A stretch of 51,054 nucleotides of DNA from Candidatus Methanoperedens sp. (GCA_028715885.1 JAQUQX010000010.1:1-51054), one strand, 5' to 3'. Numbered from the stretch's first letter, positions 24,810 to 34,962 are shown. Numbers and translations are program-made. The notes: a model not told the origin generated them from the sequence alone.

Positions 24810-25823
24810 ATGTCACACCCCCACAGACCAAGGCGCGGGTCTATTGCATACAGCCCGCGGGTAAGAGCAAGAAGTGAAATACCCCGTGTAAGAGCGTGGC
24901 CGCTGTCAAAAGAGACCAAGCTGTTAGGATTCGCCGGTTATAAAGCCGGCATGACTCATATTATAATGAAAGATGAAGTGCCCAACAGCCTTACTTCCGG
25001 GATGGAAATTTCAGTACCAGTAACCATTATGGAAGCCCCGGTAATGAAGGTTGCAGCTATACGGGTTTATAAAAATACCACTTACGGGGCAACTGCGGTC
25101 GCCGAAGCATGGACAACAGAGCTTGATAAAGAACTCAACCGCGCGCTTACAGTCCCGAAGAAACACGACCTTCCGGCAGCGCTTGCAAAAATCGAGCAGC
25201 TTATCAAGGACGGCGTTGCAAAAGATTTGAGAGTTATCATGTACACACTGCCTGAAAAAGTAACAGGCATTCCCAAGAAAAAACCTGAAATTATGGAAAA
25301 CAATATCGGAGGCAACGACGTAAAGGCGCGTTTTGAATATGCAAAGACCCTTCTTGGCAAGACAGTCGGCGTAGGAGAGGTATTCAAGAACGGCGACATT
25401 ATCGACCTTCTTGCCATAACTACAGGCAAAGGATTGCAGGGACCGGTAAAGCGCTGGGGGATACAGCTCCAGAAAGCCAAACATTCAAGAGCCGGCAGCG
25501 TTCGGGAAATCGGCACACTCGGACCGTGGCATCCATCGCATGTGAGCTGGAGGGTACCGCAGCTGGGGCAGACAGGATACCACCAGAGAACAGAATTCAA
25601 TAAAAGAATCATGCAAATCGGTAAGGACGGAAAAACCGTGACACCCGATGGCGGATTCTTGAACTACGGTATTATCGGAAATGATTATATTATTATCAAG
25701 GGAAGCGTACCCGGTCCGGCTAAAAGGCTTGTCCGCATGCGACCCGCTATCAGACCGAAGAAACAAGTACAGGCACCGGCTCCAGAGATAACGTATATAA
25801 GCCTTGAATCAAAACAAGGGTGA
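24810..25823 (+). CDS. rpl3: 50S ribosomal protein L3
   Basis: 337-residue early-assembly protein next to the peptidyl transferase centre. It begins [17 protein letters not shown], has GYKAGMTHI near 46-54, and the central [22 protein letters not shown] and [21 protein letters not shown] stretches of archaeal L3. AAGGAGG lies 5 nt before the ATG. Its TGA stop lies inside the GGGTGAT Shine-Dalgarno site of rpl4. Confidence 0.98.
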   Translation: MSHPHRPRRGSIAYSPRVRARSEIPRVRAWPLSKETKLLGFAGYKAGMTHIIMKDEVPNSLTSGMEISVPVTIMEAPVMKVAAIRVYKNTTYGATAVAEAWTTELDKELNRALTVPKKHDLPAALAKIEQLIKDGVAKDLRVIMYTLPEKVTGIPKKKPEIMENNIGGNDVKARFEYAKTLLGKTVGVGEVFKNGDIIDLLAITTGKGLQGPVKRWGIQLQKAKHSRAGSVREIGTLGPWHPSHVSWRVPQLGQTGYHQRTEFNKRIMQIGKDGKTVTPDGGFLNYGIIGNDYIIIKGSVPGPAKRLVRMRPAIRPKKQVQAPAPEITYISLESKQG

Positions 25824-25828
25824 TTTTC

Positions 25829-26581
25829 ATGGATTTAAACATAATCGATTTATCAGGAAATGCTGCAAAAAAGCTCACCACGAATTTATTCGATGAGCCG
25901 TACCGCCCTGACCTTATTAAGAAAGCGGTACTTGCATCCCAGGCAAACCGCCAGCAGCCATACGGTCCGCACATGTATGCGGGCCTGAGAACCTCAGCCG
26001 AAGGCTGGGGACCGGGACGCGGCGTGTCAAGAGTGGCAAGACTTAAGAACGGGAGCAAGGCAGCCAGGATACCCCAGGCTGTCAAAGGAAGACAGGCGCA
26101 TCCCCCGAAACCCGAGACCGACAGGACTGAAAAAATCAATGACAAAGAGCGCAAAAAAGCCATAAGATCAGCACTTGCTGCGACTGGCAATCTGGAACTC
26201 GTCAGGAAAAGAGGACACAAATTCCAGGCTCAGTTGCCTCTGGTTGCAGTGGATGAACTTTCCGCTCTTACAAAAACAAAAGATGTTAAATCTTTCATGG
26301 AAGCCGCTCATGTATGGGATGATATCGAAAGAGCAAAAGATACAACCATCAGGGCAGGAAGAGGAAAACTCAGGGGCAGGAGATATAAAAATACAAAAAG
26401 CATCCTGATTGTCACAGCCGAGGATAAGGGAATAGTTAAGGCAGCCCGCAATCTTGCCGGCGTGGATATTGTTAATTTTGACCAGCTCAATGCTGAAGTT
26501 TTAGCGCCGGGCACCCATGCAGGGCGTTTGACTATATTTACCGAATCTGCAATAGCAAAACTTCAGGAGGCAATGCTATGA
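25829..26581 (+). CDS. rpl4: 50S ribosomal protein L4
   Basis: 250 residues of the archaeal L4 (L1e) family. The long exit-tunnel loop lies near residues 45-95 ([23 protein letters not shown]). The globular C-terminal part includes [21 protein letters not shown]. The Shine-Dalgarno site GGTGAT overlaps the L3 stop. ATG 25829 is preferred over the in-frame GTG at 25820. ATGA overlap with rpl23. Confidence 0.97.
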   Translation: MDLNIIDLSGNAAKKLTTNLFDEPYRPDLIKKAVLASQANRQQPYGPHMYAGLRTSAEGWGPGRGVSRVARLKNGSKAARIPQAVKGRQAHPPKPETDRTEKINDKERKKAIRSALAATGNLELVRKRGHKFQAQLPLVAVDELSALTKTKDVKSFMEAAHVWDDIERAKDTTIRAGRGKLRGRRYKNTKSILIVTAEDKGIVKAARNLAGVDIVNFDQLNAEVLAPGTHAGRLTIFTESAIAKLQEAML

Positions 26582-26823
26582 TCCAGCACCCATACGTGAC
26601 TGAAAAAGCAACGCTGATGGCTGAAAAGAACAATGTTCTCCAGTTTATCGTTGATGTCAATGATACTAAAGGTAAAGTGAAAAAAGAGATCGAGGCACTC
26701 TATAATGTGAAGGTGGCACGCGTCAATATGATGCTCACATCCAAAGGAAAAAAGAAAGCCATAGTAGCATTCGAGGAACCGAACGCTGCAACGGGACTTG
26801 CCTCAAGATTAGGACTATTTTAA
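26578..26823 (+). CDS. rpl23: 50S ribosomal protein L23
   Basis: 81-residue protein at the exit-tunnel rim where SRP and the translocon dock. It begins [16 protein letters not shown] and contains [22 protein letters not shown], as usual for the family. It overlaps rpl4 by 4 nt and is followed 9 nt later by rpl2. Confidence 0.97.
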   Translation: MIQHPYVTEKATLMAEKNNVLQFIVDVNDTKGKVKKEIEALYNVKVARVNMMLTSKGKKKAIVAFEEPNAATGLASRLGLF

Positions 26824-26832
26824 GGTGATAAT

Positions 26833-27546
26833 ATGGGACATAGAATTATTGCTCAAAGCAGGGGAAAAGGTTCTCCGACCTACAAGGCACCATCTCATAA
26901 ATTCAAAGCTAACCTTGAACATCTGAAGGTGCACGAGGGAATAATCACCGGGAAAATACTTGAAATCATTCATGATACTGCAAGGTCAGCCCCAATTGCA
27001 CGTATATCTTTCAGCAACGGGGAAGAAAGACTGATGCTTATCCCGGAAGGCATTGAAGTAAACCAGACAATAGAGTGCGGAATATCCGCTCCTGTTGAGC
27101 CCGGAAATACATTGACGCTTGCTGAAATACCGGAAGGTATTCCCATATGCAATATTGAATTGCAACCCGGCGACGGCGGACAATTCGCAAGAGCTTCTGG
27201 CGTGTATGGAATCCTGGTAGCGCATGATGCGGGAAAGACCATCGTCCAGCTCCCGAGTGGAGAGATGAAATGGCTCAATCCTGCATGCAGGGCTACTATT
27301 GGAGTGGTGGCAGGTGGCGGCAGGACAGAAAAACCATTTGTCAAAGCAGGCAAAAAATACCATAAAATGAAAGTGAGAGCAACCAAATGGCCAAGAAGCC
27401 GTGGCGTGGCGATGAACGTTGTTGACCATCCCTTCGGAGGCGGCGGCAGGCAGCATCCCGGCAGACCCAAGACCGTGGCACGCGGCACACCGCCGGGGCG
27501 TAAAGTCGGTTCTATTGCAGCGCGAAGGACAGGAAAGAGGCGATAA
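26833..27546 (+). CDS. rpl2: 50S ribosomal protein L2
   Basis: 237-residue core protein of the peptidyl transferase region. MGHRIIAQSRGKGSPTYK opens the archaeal form. The C-terminal VAMNVVDHPFGGGGRQHPGRP carries the conserved His of the catalytic-centre loop. The minus-strand frame here is open for a long stretch but is a shadow. Three nt separate it from rps19. Confidence 0.98.
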   Translation: MGHRIIAQSRGKGSPTYKAPSHKFKANLEHLKVHEGIITGKILEIIHDTARSAPIARISFSNGEERLMLIPEGIEVNQTIECGISAPVEPGNTLTLAEIPEGIPICNIELQPGDGGQFARASGVYGILVAHDAGKTIVQLPSGEMKWLNPACRATIGVVAGGGRTEKPFVKAGKKYHKMKVRATKWPRSRGVAMNVVDHPFGGGGRQHPGRPKTVARGTPPGRKVGSIAARRTGKRR

Positions 27547-27549
27547 TAC

Positions 27550-27963
27550 ATGGCAAGAAAAGAATCATCGAAAATACCTAAAAGGAAGGGAGAATTCACA
27601 TACCGTGGAAAGTCAGTGGAAGAACTCAGGAAGCTGTATCCTGACGAGTTCGCACTGCTTGTTCCTTCAAGACAGCGCCGCGCTATACAGCGCGGGTTTT
27701 CAGAAGACCATAAGAAATTGCTGCACAAAGTCAAGATTAAAGACCAGAATATCAGGACGCATTTGCGGGATATGATAGTCATTCCTGAAATGGTTGGTTT
27801 GAAAATCGCCATCCATAGCGGCAAGGAGTTTGTACCTGTAGAGATAATTCCTGAGATGCTGGGTCATTATTTAGGAGAGTTCGTGCTGACGCGCAAGAAA
27901 GTTTCTCACGGCGCAGCAGGTATAGGAGCAACAAGGTCAAGCAAATTCATTCCATTGAAGTGA
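27550..27963 (+). CDS. rps19: 30S ribosomal protein S19
   Basis: 137-residue small-subunit head protein. It has [12 protein letters not shown]-type N-terminus ([16 protein letters not shown]) and the uS19 core with [30 protein letters not shown] and [29 protein letters not shown]. The stop TGA lies inside the GTGAT Shine-Dalgarno site of rpl22. Confidence 0.98.
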   Translation: MARKESSKIPKRKGEFTYRGKSVEELRKLYPDEFALLVPSRQRRAIQRGFSEDHKKLLHKVKIKDQNIRTHLRDMIVIPEMVGLKIAIHSGKEFVPVEIIPEMLGHYLGEFVLTRKKVSHGAAGIGATRSSKFIPLK

Positions 27964-27968
27964 TGCAC

Positions 27969-28415
27969 ATGAAATTAAATTATTCAATCGAACCCGAACC
28001 TGAAAAAACCTCAAAGGCTATGGGCAAGGAACTTCATATCTCAAAAAAACACGCGCATGAGATAGCATCGACATTAACAGGTATGAAACTGAATGCTGCA
28101 AGAGGGTTTCTTGAAAATGTCGTTGAGTTAAAGCAGGCTGTTCCTTACAAGAGATACACAAGAAACGTACCTCACAGAAAAGGTATGTGCACAGGCAGGT
28201 ACCCGCAGAAAGCCGCGAAAGAATTCCTCAAGGTATTAAAAAATGCCGAGAGCAATGCCACATATAAAGGGCTTGATTCTGAGAATCTGAAGATTACCCA
28301 CATTGCTACCAAAACAGGGCATACATTCATGGGGCAGTTTCCGAGAGCGCAGGGACGGGCTACGCCAAAGAGACATGAAACGGTTAGCATTGAAATGATA
28401 GTGGAGGCGCAATAA
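27969..28415 (+). CDS. rpl22: 50S ribosomal protein L22
   Basis: 148-residue exit-tunnel protein. It has KELHISKKHAHEIASTLTGM, VPYKRYTRNVPHRKG and the beta-hairpin near THIATKTGHTFMG...RGRATPKR-type end (RAQGRATPKRHETVSIEMI). I start at ATG 27969, with GTGAT 5 nt before it; ATG 27963 and GTG 27960 are less likely. It abuts rps3, sharing one base with its ATG. Confidence 0.96.
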   Translation: MKLNYSIEPEPEKTSKAMGKELHISKKHAHEIASTLTGMKLNAARGFLENVVELKQAVPYKRYTRNVPHRKGMCTGRYPQKAAKEFLKVLKNAESNATYKGLDSENLKITHIATKTGHTFMGQFPRAQGRATPKRHETVSIEMIVEAQ

Positions 28416-29251
28416 TGGGAGTAGAACGGAAATTCGTAAAGAACGGTCTTGACAAGGCTCAGATGGCAGAATACTTCTCCAAGCAATTGGAAAGAGCTGG
28501 TTACGGCGGCATGAACATTAATAGAACCCCTATGGGAACGCAGGTCACAATATTCGCCGAAAAACCCGGTATGATAATCGGGAAAGGCGGCAGGACCATA
28601 CATAAGCTTACCCATGACCTTGAATCAGTTTTCCGTGTTGACAATCCGCAGATAGACGTCCAGGAAGTAAAAGTGCCCGAACTGAATGCACAGATGATGG
28701 CGTCCAGGCTTGCAGGAGCCATAGAACGCGGGCTTTATTTCAGGAAAGCGGGTCATAACATGCTTCGGAGAATAATGGAATCCGGGGCGCTTGGATGTGA
28801 AATTGATATTGCGGGCAAGCTGACAGGACCCAGAAAAAAGACCGAAAAATTCGTTGCGGGCAATATGATTCATGCAGGAAATCCCGCCATGGAAATAGTG
28901 GATAAAGGGTTTGCTATTGCGATTAAAAAACTTGGAATAATCGGATGCCGTGTGCGGATAGTTCCTCCCACGGTTAAACTTCCGGGCAGGTTCAAAACCA
29001 TACAGGTCGCAGCTCCACAGGGAGCCATCGAAAAGAAACCTGCTGGCATTGAAGAAATTGTGAAAGCTGCCCCCGTAGAAGCGAAGCCGGCAGTTGCAGA
29101 ACATGTGCCCGAAATACCAAAGGAAACGGTACAGGAAATACATGCAACTAATCTTGAAGAGAGAATGCACGGGGATGTCATGGAACACAAACATGCGGAG
29201 TATGATTACTGGCATCCTGCATCGCGCGTCCACAAGAAGGAGGATAAGTAA
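28415..29251 (+). CDS. rps3: 30S ribosomal protein S3
   Basis: 278-residue mRNA-entry protein. The KH domain carries [14 protein letters not shown] near 52-65. The C-terminal domain includes [24 protein letters not shown] and [12 protein letters not shown]. Beyond about residue 200 an acidic/alanine-rich tail ends in a His/Tyr/Trp-rich [17 protein letters not shown] stretch, longer than bacterial S3. One base overlaps with rpl29. Confidence 0.97.
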   Translation: MGVERKFVKNGLDKAQMAEYFSKQLERAGYGGMNINRTPMGTQVTIFAEKPGMIIGKGGRTIHKLTHDLESVFRVDNPQIDVQEVKVPELNAQMMASRLAGAIERGLYFRKAGHNMLRRIMESGALGCEIDIAGKLTGPRKKTEKFVAGNMIHAGNPAMEIVDKGFAIAIKKLGIIGCRVRIVPPTVKLPGRFKTIQVAAPQGAIEKKPAGIEEIVKAAPVEAKPAVAEHVPEIPKETVQEIHATNLEERMHGDVMEHKHAEYDYWHPASRVHKKEDK

Positions 29252-29448
29252 TGGCAATACTGCGAGTGGATGAAGTCAGGAACATGAATCCAACCGAGCG
29301 GCAGGAAGAACTTGATAAACTCAAGCTTGAACTAATCCGTGAACGGGCAATTGCCTCAGCGGGCGGCGCCCCTGAAAATCCGGGCAAGATTAAAGAAATC
29401 AGGAGAACAATCGCAAGGATAAATACAATACAAAAGGAGCCGAAATGA
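29251..29448 (+). CDS. rpl29: 50S ribosomal protein L29
   Basis: 65-residue two-helix protein near the tunnel exit. It contains [30 protein letters not shown]-type helices and the IRRTIARI C-terminal helix of the family. It overlaps rnp1 by 4 nt (ATGA). Confidence 0.95.
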   Translation: MAILRVDEVRNMNPTERQEELDKLKLELIRERAIASAGGAPENPGKIKEIRRTIARINTIQKEPK

Positions 29449-29828
29449 AGCTGACACCCTGGAATATCATATACCATGAACTCATTGGCATTGATACAAA
29501 GGTAGTGGACAGCACAAATAGTTCCCTCATCGGGATAGAGGGACGGATAGTAGATGAAACAAGAAATATGGTTACAATAGAAACCGATGTTCAGGAGATA
29601 AATGTCCCGAAATCCTGTTCATCATTCGTATTCACAATTCCATCTTTGATAAGCCCGTCTAAAAAGGATGAATATCCTGCGGCTCATCAAGCTTTTGGCG
29701 GTAAACGTTACTTACCTCTGAGAGTAAAAGTGGATGGAAGATTATTGCTCTCGCAACCCGAAAATAGAATCCAGACAAAATTCAAGAAAAAATTCAGGAA
29801 AAACCCCGTATTTAAATACGGAGTATAA
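29445..29828 (+). CDS. rnp1: RNase P protein component 1 (Rpp29/Pop4)
   Basis: 127-residue OB-fold subunit of archaeal RNase P, which matures tRNA 5' ends; it pairs with Rpp21. [31 protein letters not shown] and [13 protein letters not shown] are characteristic. It sits between L29 and S17, its usual place in archaeal ribosomal operons. Its last codons lie within a CCGTATTTAAATACGG palindrome. Confidence 0.93.
   Translation: MKLTPWNIIYHELIGIDTKVVDSTNSSLIGIEGRIVDETRNMVTIETDVQEINVPKSCSSFVFTIPSLISPSKKDEYPAAHQAFGGKRYLPLRVKVDGRLLLSQPENRIQTKFKKKFRKNPVFKYGV
29804..29823. repeat. Palindrome CCGTATTTAAATACGG at the rnp1-rps17 junction
   Basis: A perfect 16-bp palindrome (29806-29821) overlaps the last rnp1 codons. 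A related 22-bp palindrome lies before the RNase J gene (46374-46395). The stems differ by paired changes (T-A versus C-G next to the core). It could be a hairpin or an internal TATA. Confidence 0.6.
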
Positions 29829-29839
29829 GAGGTATAATA

Positions 29840-30172
29840 ATGACACGCGATATCGGGCTGGATGTTCAACCGCCAGCAAAAGAATGCACTGATCCAAATT
29901 GTCCGTTCCACGGCATACTCCCCGTAAGGGGACAGGTTTTAAGCGGGGTCGTGGTGAGCGACAAGATGGATAAAACAGTTGTTGTGCAGAGGACATTTGT
30001 GAAAAAGATTGCAAAATACGAGCGATACGAGAAGAGAAAAACAAAAGTACACGCTCATAACCCCTCATGCATCAGCGCAAAACAGGGCGATAATGTAACG
30101 ATTGCAGAATGCCGCCCCCTGAGCAAGACGAAATCCTATGTAATTATTGAGGTGGCAAATGAAAAACTTTAG
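29840..30172 (+). CDS. rps17: 30S ribosomal protein S17
   Basis: 110-residue OB-fold protein. It begins with the archaeal extension carrying [11 protein letters not shown], then [23 protein letters not shown] and the basic [17 protein letters not shown] stretch. The final codons and TAG stop come from the first base pairs of the repeat element that follows, so the end of S17 was set by that element. Confidence 0.96.
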   Translation: MTRDIGLDVQPPAKECTDPNCPFHGILPVRGQVLSGVVVSDKMDKTVVVQRTFVKKIAKYERYEKRKTKVHAHNPSCISAKQGDNVTIAECRPLSKTKSYVIIEVANEKL

Positions 30173-30236
30173 GAAAGTTTTATCAAAAGAAGGGTATGCG
30201 AAGCATACCCTATACCGCATAAAGCGAGGTGTCGCT
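30163..30236 (+). repeat. Three-hairpin intergenic element, copy 1 (before rpl14)
   Basis: 74 nt. Hairpin 1: AAAACTTT-AGG-AAAGTTTT (8 bp). Hairpin 2: GGGTATGC-GAA-GCATACCC (8 bp). Hairpin 3: AGCGA-GGTG-TCGCT, whose loop is the GAGGTG Shine-Dalgarno core. The rps17 stop lies in hairpin 1. Copy 2 follows with no spacer. Confidence 0.85.
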
Positions 30237-30313
30237 AAAACTTTAGGAAAGTTTTATCAAACGACAGGTATGCGAAGCATACCTGAACACCGGCTAAAGC
30301 GAGGTGTCGCTTT
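30237..30313 (+). repeat. Three-hairpin intergenic element, copy 2 (abuts rpl14 ATG)
   Basis: Same layout as copy 1. In hairpin 2 the outermost pair is A-T (AGGTATGC-GAA-GCATACCT) instead of G-C, a compensatory change. Hairpin 3, TAAAGCGA-GGTG-TCGCTTTA, runs into the A of the rpl14 start codon, so the only Shine-Dalgarno site of rpl14 sits in a hairpin loop. Confidence 0.85.
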
Positions 30314-30712
30314 ATGAGAGGAATGAAGGCAAAAATCCCGAGAGCTATAAATACGGCAAGTCGTATGGAAGTAGCCGATAACACGGGCGCGCGCGTTGTT
30401 GAAGTAATTTCAGTATTAAAATATCGCGGCGTCAGGAATAGATATCCTCGCGCAGGTATTGGAGATACTCTTATTGTAAGCGTTAAGAAAGGAACCCCGG
30501 AAATGAGAAAACAGATGTTCAAAGCGGTTATAATCCGCCAGAAAAAGGAATTCAGGCGACCCGATGGATTGAGGGTTTCATTCGAGGATAACGCATGCGT
30601 GATAGTGGATGATGAAGGTGTGCCAAAAGGCACGGAAATAAAAGGCCCTGTGGCAAGGGAAGCAGCGGAACGTTACTCTAAAATATCGTCCGCAGCCTCG
30701 ATTATAGTGTAG
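30314..30712 (+). CDS. rpl14: 50S ribosomal protein L14
   Basis: 132-residue subunit-interface protein. [34 protein letters not shown] and [15 protein letters not shown]...ASIIV match archaeal L14. The ATG at 30314 fits the family N-terminus, in spite of another ATG at 30323. Its ribosome-binding site (GAGGTG) is in the loop of a hairpin from an upstream repeat element. The 141-nt gap to S17 is the longest within this operon. Confidence 0.97.
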   Translation: MRGMKAKIPRAINTASRMEVADNTGARVVEVISVLKYRGVRNRYPRAGIGDTLIVSVKKGTPEMRKQMFKAVIIRQKKEFRRPDGLRVSFEDNACVIVDDEGVPKGTEIKGPVAREAAERYSKISSAASIIV

Positions 30713-30720
30713 GTGAGAAT

Positions 30721-31062
30721 ATGGTATCATCACAACCAAGAAAACAGAGAAAATCCAGGTACCAGGCGCCGCTCCATATCAGGCATAAACTCATGGGCGC
30801 AATGCTAAGCCCCGGACTTACCGAAAAGCATGGAATTAAAAGCATACCGGTCCGGATGGGCGATACTGTAAAAGTATTACGCGGAGACAATAAAGGCAAA
30901 GAGGGTAAAGTAGCGGCGGTAAATCTCAATAAAATGACCATTACAATCGATGGCGTGAGTGTTACCAAATCAGACGGCACTGAAGTGCCAAGACCGGTAC
31001 AACCCTCAAATGTAATGATAACTAAATTAGAGACTAAAGATGAAAAGCGCTTAGGTGATTAA
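30721..31062 (+). CDS. rpl24: 50S ribosomal protein L24
   Basis: 113-residue KOW-domain protein. [26 protein letters not shown] is the archaeal N-terminus, and [25 protein letters not shown] is the KOW motif near 44-68. The GGTGAT in its last codons acts as the Shine-Dalgarno site of rps4e, which starts right after the stop. Confidence 0.97.
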   Translation: MVSSQPRKQRKSRYQAPLHIRHKLMGAMLSPGLTEKHGIKSIPVRMGDTVKVLRGDNKGKEGKVAAVNLNKMTITIDGVSVTKSDGTEVPRPVQPSNVMITKLETKDEKRLGD

Positions 31063-31752
31063 ATGGGCAGACATCAGAAGAGAGTAGCAGCTCCAACATC
31101 GTGGCCGATTACAAGAAAGACCCACCACTGGGTAGTCGGAGCCAATGCAGGACCCCATTCAAAGGAAACAGGGATTCCATTGCTAGTGGTTGTCAGGGAC
31201 TTGCTAAAAATGGCGAACAACAGCAAAGAAGCTAAAAGCATAATCAACGAAGGTAACATTTACGTTGACGGGGTGAAAAGACCTGATTATAAACACATGG
31301 TCGGGCTTTTCGATATAGTATCCATACCTGCAACTAATGACTATTATCGTGTTCTTCTGGACTCAAAAAATCGGTTCAAATTATATAAAGATGATGCAAG
31401 CGCCCAGAAGCTGTGCAGGATTAACAACAAAACCATTGTGAAAAAAGGAGCAGTACAGCTTAACCTGCATGATGGCAGCAATATCATAGCGTCCAATGAT
31501 TACATGACATTTGATACGGTTATACTGGGACAGGACAGAAAGATTGTAAAACACATATCTTATAAACCGGGGAACCTTGCATTGATTGTCGGTGGCGAAC
31601 ATTCCGGGGAAATCGGAAAGATAAAACAAATCCGGAAAGTCCGCGGTTCCGGGACAAATATGGTAGCTATAAGCAATGAACAGGAATTTGAAACCATTGA
31701 AAATTATGTGTTTGTAATCGGTGAATCAACACCTGAAATCAGGGTGATTTAA
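31063..31752 (+). CDS. rps4e: 30S ribosomal protein S4e
   Basis: 229-residue archaeal/eukaryotic protein. An S4-like RNA-binding part ([32 protein letters not shown] near 44-75) is followed by a KOW-like segment ([19 protein letters not shown]). The C-terminal GTGATT codons double as the Shine-Dalgarno site of rpl5. Confidence 0.97.
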   Translation: MGRHQKRVAAPTSWPITRKTHHWVVGANAGPHSKETGIPLLVVVRDLLKMANNSKEAKSIINEGNIYVDGVKRPDYKHMVGLFDIVSIPATNDYYRVLLDSKNRFKLYKDDASAQKLCRINNKTIVKKGAVQLNLHDGSNIIASNDYMTFDTVILGQDRKIVKHISYKPGNLALIVGGEHSGEIGKIKQIRKVRGSGTNMVAISNEQEFETIENYVFVIGESTPEIRVI

Positions 31753-31753
31753 A

Positions 31754-32260
31754 ATGAATCCCATGAGAAACCCATCCATCGATAAAGTTACGGTTCATAT
31801 AGGTACCGGGGAAAGCGGCGAGCGATTGACGACAGCGGAAAAATTACTTCAAACGATTGTCAAGCAAAAACCCGTTCGTACAATTGCAAAGAAGACCTTG
31901 CCGACATTTTCCATCAAGAAAAGAGAACCTATTGGATGCAAGGTGACATTGCGGGGAAAGAGCGCACGGGAATTCCTGAAGATCGCTTTGCAGATAATCG
32001 ATAATAAATTGAATGCATCCCAGTTTGATGAAAACGGCAATTTTTCATTCGGGGTTGAGGAACATACCGATTTCCCGGGGATGAAATATGATCCGTCCAT
32101 AGGCATTTTCGGGATGGATATTAATGTTGCCATGAAAAGACCTGGATACAGGATACGCACACGAAAAATCTGTAAACAAACAATACCGCAAAACCACAGG
32201 TTAAAAAAAGAAGACGCAATTTCTTTTTTAAAAGAGAAGTACGGTGCGGAGGTAATTTAA
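31754..32260 (+). CDS. rpl5: 50S ribosomal protein L5
   Basis: 168-residue 5S rRNA-binding protein. It has [24 protein letters not shown] near 9-32, [19 protein letters not shown], and [23 protein letters not shown]. One base separates it from S4e and none from rps14. Confidence 0.97.
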   Translation: MNPMRNPSIDKVTVHIGTGESGERLTTAEKLLQTIVKQKPVRTIAKKTLPTFSIKKREPIGCKVTLRGKSAREFLKIALQIIDNKLNASQFDENGNFSFGVEEHTDFPGMKYDPSIGIFGMDINVAMKRPGYRIRTRKICKQTIPQNHRLKKEDAISFLKEKYGAEVI

Positions 32261-32413
32261 ATGGAACGAAGTAAGAAGAGATTCGGAAGAGGCGCCAATG
32301 TTTGCAAACGCTGTGGCAGAAAACAGGGACTTGTCAGGAAATATGACATATACCTCTGCAGGCAGTGCTTCAGGGAAATTGCTTATGACATGGGCTTCGA
32401 GAAATACACGTAG
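32261..32413 (+). CDS. rps14: 30S ribosomal protein S14 (zinc form)
   Basis: 50-residue protein from ATG 32261 to TAG 32413. [20 protein letters not shown] and [19 protein letters not shown] give a CxxC-CxxC zinc site (CKRC at 15-18, CRQC at 33-36). GGAGG upstream and the operon position between L5 and S8 confirm it. Its stop TAG is followed at once by the GTGATT Shine-Dalgarno site of rps8. Confidence 0.97.
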   Translation: MERSKKRFGRGANVCKRCGRKQGLVRKYDIYLCRQCFREIAYDMGFEKYT

Positions 32414-32422
32414 GTGATTTTA

Positions 32423-32812
32423 ATGTTATTAGATCCATTAGCAGACGCATTATCAATAATAAAAAATGCAGAAAGTATAGGTAAACCGGAATGTACAATC
32501 CGCCCGGCTTCAAAACTTATAGGAAATGTGCTTAAGGTAATGAAAGATAAAGGATACATCGGCGAATTTGAATTTATCGACGATGGGAAATCCGGGTTAT
32601 TTAAAGTGCAGCTTAAAGGAAAAATCAACAAATGTGGAGTAATCAGACCGCGGCATGCTGTCAAGAACACCGAATTTGAAATGTGGGAGAAACGCTTCCT
32701 GCCAGCCAGGGGCTTTGGCTCCATAATCCTGACCACGCCAGACGGCGTAATGACGCATAATGAAGCCATGGAGAGCGGACTTGGCGGGCAGTTGCTTGCG
32801 TATGTTTATTAG
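32423..32812 (+). CDS. rps8: 30S ribosomal protein S8
   Basis: 129 residues: [39 protein letters not shown] and the C-terminal [20 protein letters not shown] typical of archaeal S8. ATG 32423 is chosen because the in-frame GTG at 32414 is part of the Shine-Dalgarno site. Confidence 0.97.
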   Translation: MLLDPLADALSIIKNAESIGKPECTIRPASKLIGNVLKVMKDKGYIGEFEFIDDGKSGLFKVQLKGKINKCGVIRPRHAVKNTEFEMWEKRFLPARGFGSIILTTPDGVMTHNEAMESGLGGQLLAYVY

Positions 32813-32821
32813 GTGAATGTT

Positions 32822-33346
32822 ATGGAAACAAAGAGAACAATAGGAATTCCCGAGGGTGTGAACGTCACTGTCGATAAAATGGACGTTTCAGTCTCTGGCC
32901 CCCAGGGACAGCTTAAAAGAGAGCTCTGGTACCCCGGAATTACAATCAAGAAAGTTGATTCGGAAGTTGTTGTGGAAACCGATATGTCCAGGCGGGAACA
33001 GCTTGCTATGCTGGGTACGTTTGAGTCACATTTAAAAAATATGATTACAGGTGTAAGTCAGGGATATGAGTATATAATGAAAGTGGTTTATTCGCACTTC
33101 CCGATACAGTTAAAAGCAGAAGGAAAACAGGTTTTGATTGGCAATTTCCTGGGTGAAAAGAAAGCCAGAAAAGCCAATATCATGGGTAATGCCAAGGTCG
33201 CGATAAAAGGAGACCAGGTTGTTATTACAGGTATAAACAAGGAAGAGGTAGGACAGACCGCGGCGAATATACGGACGGCTACAAAAATCAAAAGATTCGA
33301 TCCCAGGGTGTTCCAGGATGGAGTTTATCTCGTTGAGAGGCGGTGA
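32822..33346 (+). CDS. rpl6: 50S ribosomal protein L6
   Basis: 174-residue two-domain protein near the factor-binding site. It has the VSGPQGQLKRELW, MITGVSQGYEYIMKVVYSHFPI and VVITGINKEEVGQTAANIR segments of the family. GGTGAATGTT precedes the ATG; the GTG at 32813 belongs to that site. Confidence 0.97.
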   Translation: METKRTIGIPEGVNVTVDKMDVSVSGPQGQLKRELWYPGITIKKVDSEVVVETDMSRREQLAMLGTFESHLKNMITGVSQGYEYIMKVVYSHFPIQLKAEGKQVLIGNFLGEKKARKANIMGNAKVAIKGDQVVITGINKEEVGQTAANIRTATKIKRFDPRVFQDGVYLVERR

Positions 33347-33352
33347 GGAAAC

Positions 33353-33988
33353 ATGGAAGATGATGCAATCAAACAGCTCACAACCCTTGACGGGGTTGGA
33401 AAAGCAAAGGCAAAATTACTTTTTGATGCCGGATATACGGATATTAATTCGATAAAAAAAGCAAGCATAGATGAAATTGCAGGTATCAAAGGAATAGGCG
33501 AGAAACTTGCAAACAAGATTAAAGCTTCTGCCAGTGAATTTGTTACGGAAGAAGAGAAGCCATCTGAACAAATAGAGGCGCCGCATGTTACTATTACCCT
33601 CGATGCTGAAACCAAGAGGCTTCTTGGTGTAAGGAAACTGCAAAAAAGCAAAAAACCGCAGTTCAAACAGACGGATTCCCACAAGAAAAAGAAGCTTGCT
33701 GATTACTGGAGAAGACCTGACGGCATTCATAACAAGACGCGGTATGCTCTTCATGGAAAAACCCCTCTTGTAGAAGCAGGTTACGGCAGTCCCGCGCTTG
33801 TCAGGGGGCTTCACCCATCCGGATTTGAGGAAGTCGTGGTGAATAACACTAAAGAGGTTGAATCCCTTGGCAAAGGGCAGGCAGCCAGAATCGCACATAC
33901 TGTGGGAGCAAGAAAGCGTGTTCTCATAGAAAAAAGGGCTTCTGAATTAGGATTGAAAATTTTAAACCCCACAAGGAGGGAAGAATAA
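33353..33988 (+). CDS. rpl32e: 50S ribosomal protein L32e with N-terminal helix-hairpin-helix domain
   Basis: 211 residues. The first 65 or so form two helix-hairpin-helix motifs ([17 protein letters not shown] and [15 protein letters not shown]), followed by a linker and the L32e domain ([29 protein letters not shown]...). Such an extended L32e is known from haloarchaea and some methanogens. The extension probably contacts RNA. Confidence 0.95.
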   Translation: MEDDAIKQLTTLDGVGKAKAKLLFDAGYTDINSIKKASIDEIAGIKGIGEKLANKIKASASEFVTEEEKPSEQIEAPHVTITLDAETKRLLGVRKLQKSKKPQFKQTDSHKKKKLADYWRRPDGIHNKTRYALHGKTPLVEAGYGSPALVRGLHPSGFEEVVVNNTKEVESLGKGQAARIAHTVGARKRVLIEKRASELGLKILNPTRREE

Positions 33989-33989
33989 C

Positions 33990-34445
33990 ATGTCTGACCT
34001 GGCAAACCAGAGACGATTGGCTGCTGAAGTAATGGACATCGGAGTGAACAGAGTATGGCTTGACCCTGAAGCCTTCAAGGACATAGCGGCTGCATTAACA
34101 CGTGAGGATATACGTAAATTGATTGAAGAAGGAAAGGTTGTTAAAAGAGAAATCAAAGGAATCAGCCGTGGAAGAGCGCGTAAAGTCGATGAAGCCCGTG
34201 CGTATGGACACAGGAAAGGGCACGGTTCAAGAAACGGGGCAAAAGGCGCGCGAAGACCAAAGAAGGAACAGTGGATGAAGAAAATCAGGGCGCTTAGAAA
34301 AATGCTAACGGAAATGAAGGAAAATAAAACCATTGACACATCCATGTACAGGAAATTATACTCCAAAGCAAAAGGCGGAGAATACCGAAGCCGTGCGCAC
34401 CTGAAGGCTCATATAGAGCAGCAGCTCAAAGGCAAGGAGGCTTAA
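33990..34445 (+). CDS. rpl19e: 50S ribosomal protein L19e
   Basis: 151-residue helical protein. [45 protein letters not shown], then the basic [31 protein letters not shown] linker, are family hallmarks. It starts 1 nt after the L32e stop. Confidence 0.97.
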   Translation: MSDLANQRRLAAEVMDIGVNRVWLDPEAFKDIAAALTREDIRKLIEEGKVVKREIKGISRGRARKVDEARAYGHRKGHGSRNGAKGARRPKKEQWMKKIRALRKMLTEMKENKTIDTSMYRKLYSKAKGGEYRSRAHLKAHIEQQLKGKEA

Positions 34446-34446
34446 T

Positions 34447-34962
34447 ATGGCGACTGGCGCAAGATACAGGGTCAAATTCAGACGGGTAAGAAGCGGTAAG
34501 ACTGATTACCGGGCAAGGAAACAACTGCTAATATCAAGAAAACCCCGCCTTGTAATAAGGAAAAGTTTAAAAAACACAAATGTACAGATAATCGTACCTG
34601 CGGAAACGGGCGATGTTACCATCATATCAGCGAATACAAACGACTTAAAGAAATACGGATACACCGGCGGAACCGGGAATATCACATCAGCATACCTGAC
34701 TGGGTTATTGCTGGGATGTCGTGCAAAAAAAACCGGTCAGACCGAGGCAATATTTGATGCCGGATTATATCATACAACACGCGGCGGACGGCTGTATGCA
34801 GCTTTGAAAGGAGCTGTGGACGCAGGTCTTGATGTGCCCCATGACCCGGAAATATTCCCATCTGAAGACAGGATTACGGGCAAGCATATTGACAAATACA
34901 GAAAAACCAATATATCGGAGCAATTCGCTGCAGTGAAGCAAAAAATCCAGGCAGAGGCGTGA
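34447..34962 (+). CDS. rpl18: 50S ribosomal protein L18
   Basis: 171-residue 5S rRNA-binding protein. It has [24 protein letters not shown] near 4-27, [15 protein letters not shown], and [27 protein letters not shown]. It overlaps the Shine-Dalgarno region of rps5. Confidence 0.97.
   Translation: MATGARYRVKFRRVRSGKTDYRARKQLLISRKPRLVIRKSLKNTNVQIIVPAETGDVTIISANTNDLKKYGYTGGTGNITSAYLTGLLLGCRAKKTGQTEAIFDAGLYHTTRGGRLYAALKGAVDAGLDVPHDPEIFPSEDRITGKHIDKYRKTNISEQFAAVKQKIQAEA

Noticed and set aside
24632-24919. 95-codon minus-strand frame across the L3 leader
   Set aside because: It overlaps the L3 coding region antisense and has no promoter or family; treated as leader sequence.
26970-27824. 284-codon open frame on the minus strand opposite L2/S19
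   Set aside because: It spans two certain ribosomal genes on the other strand; no motif in its translation.
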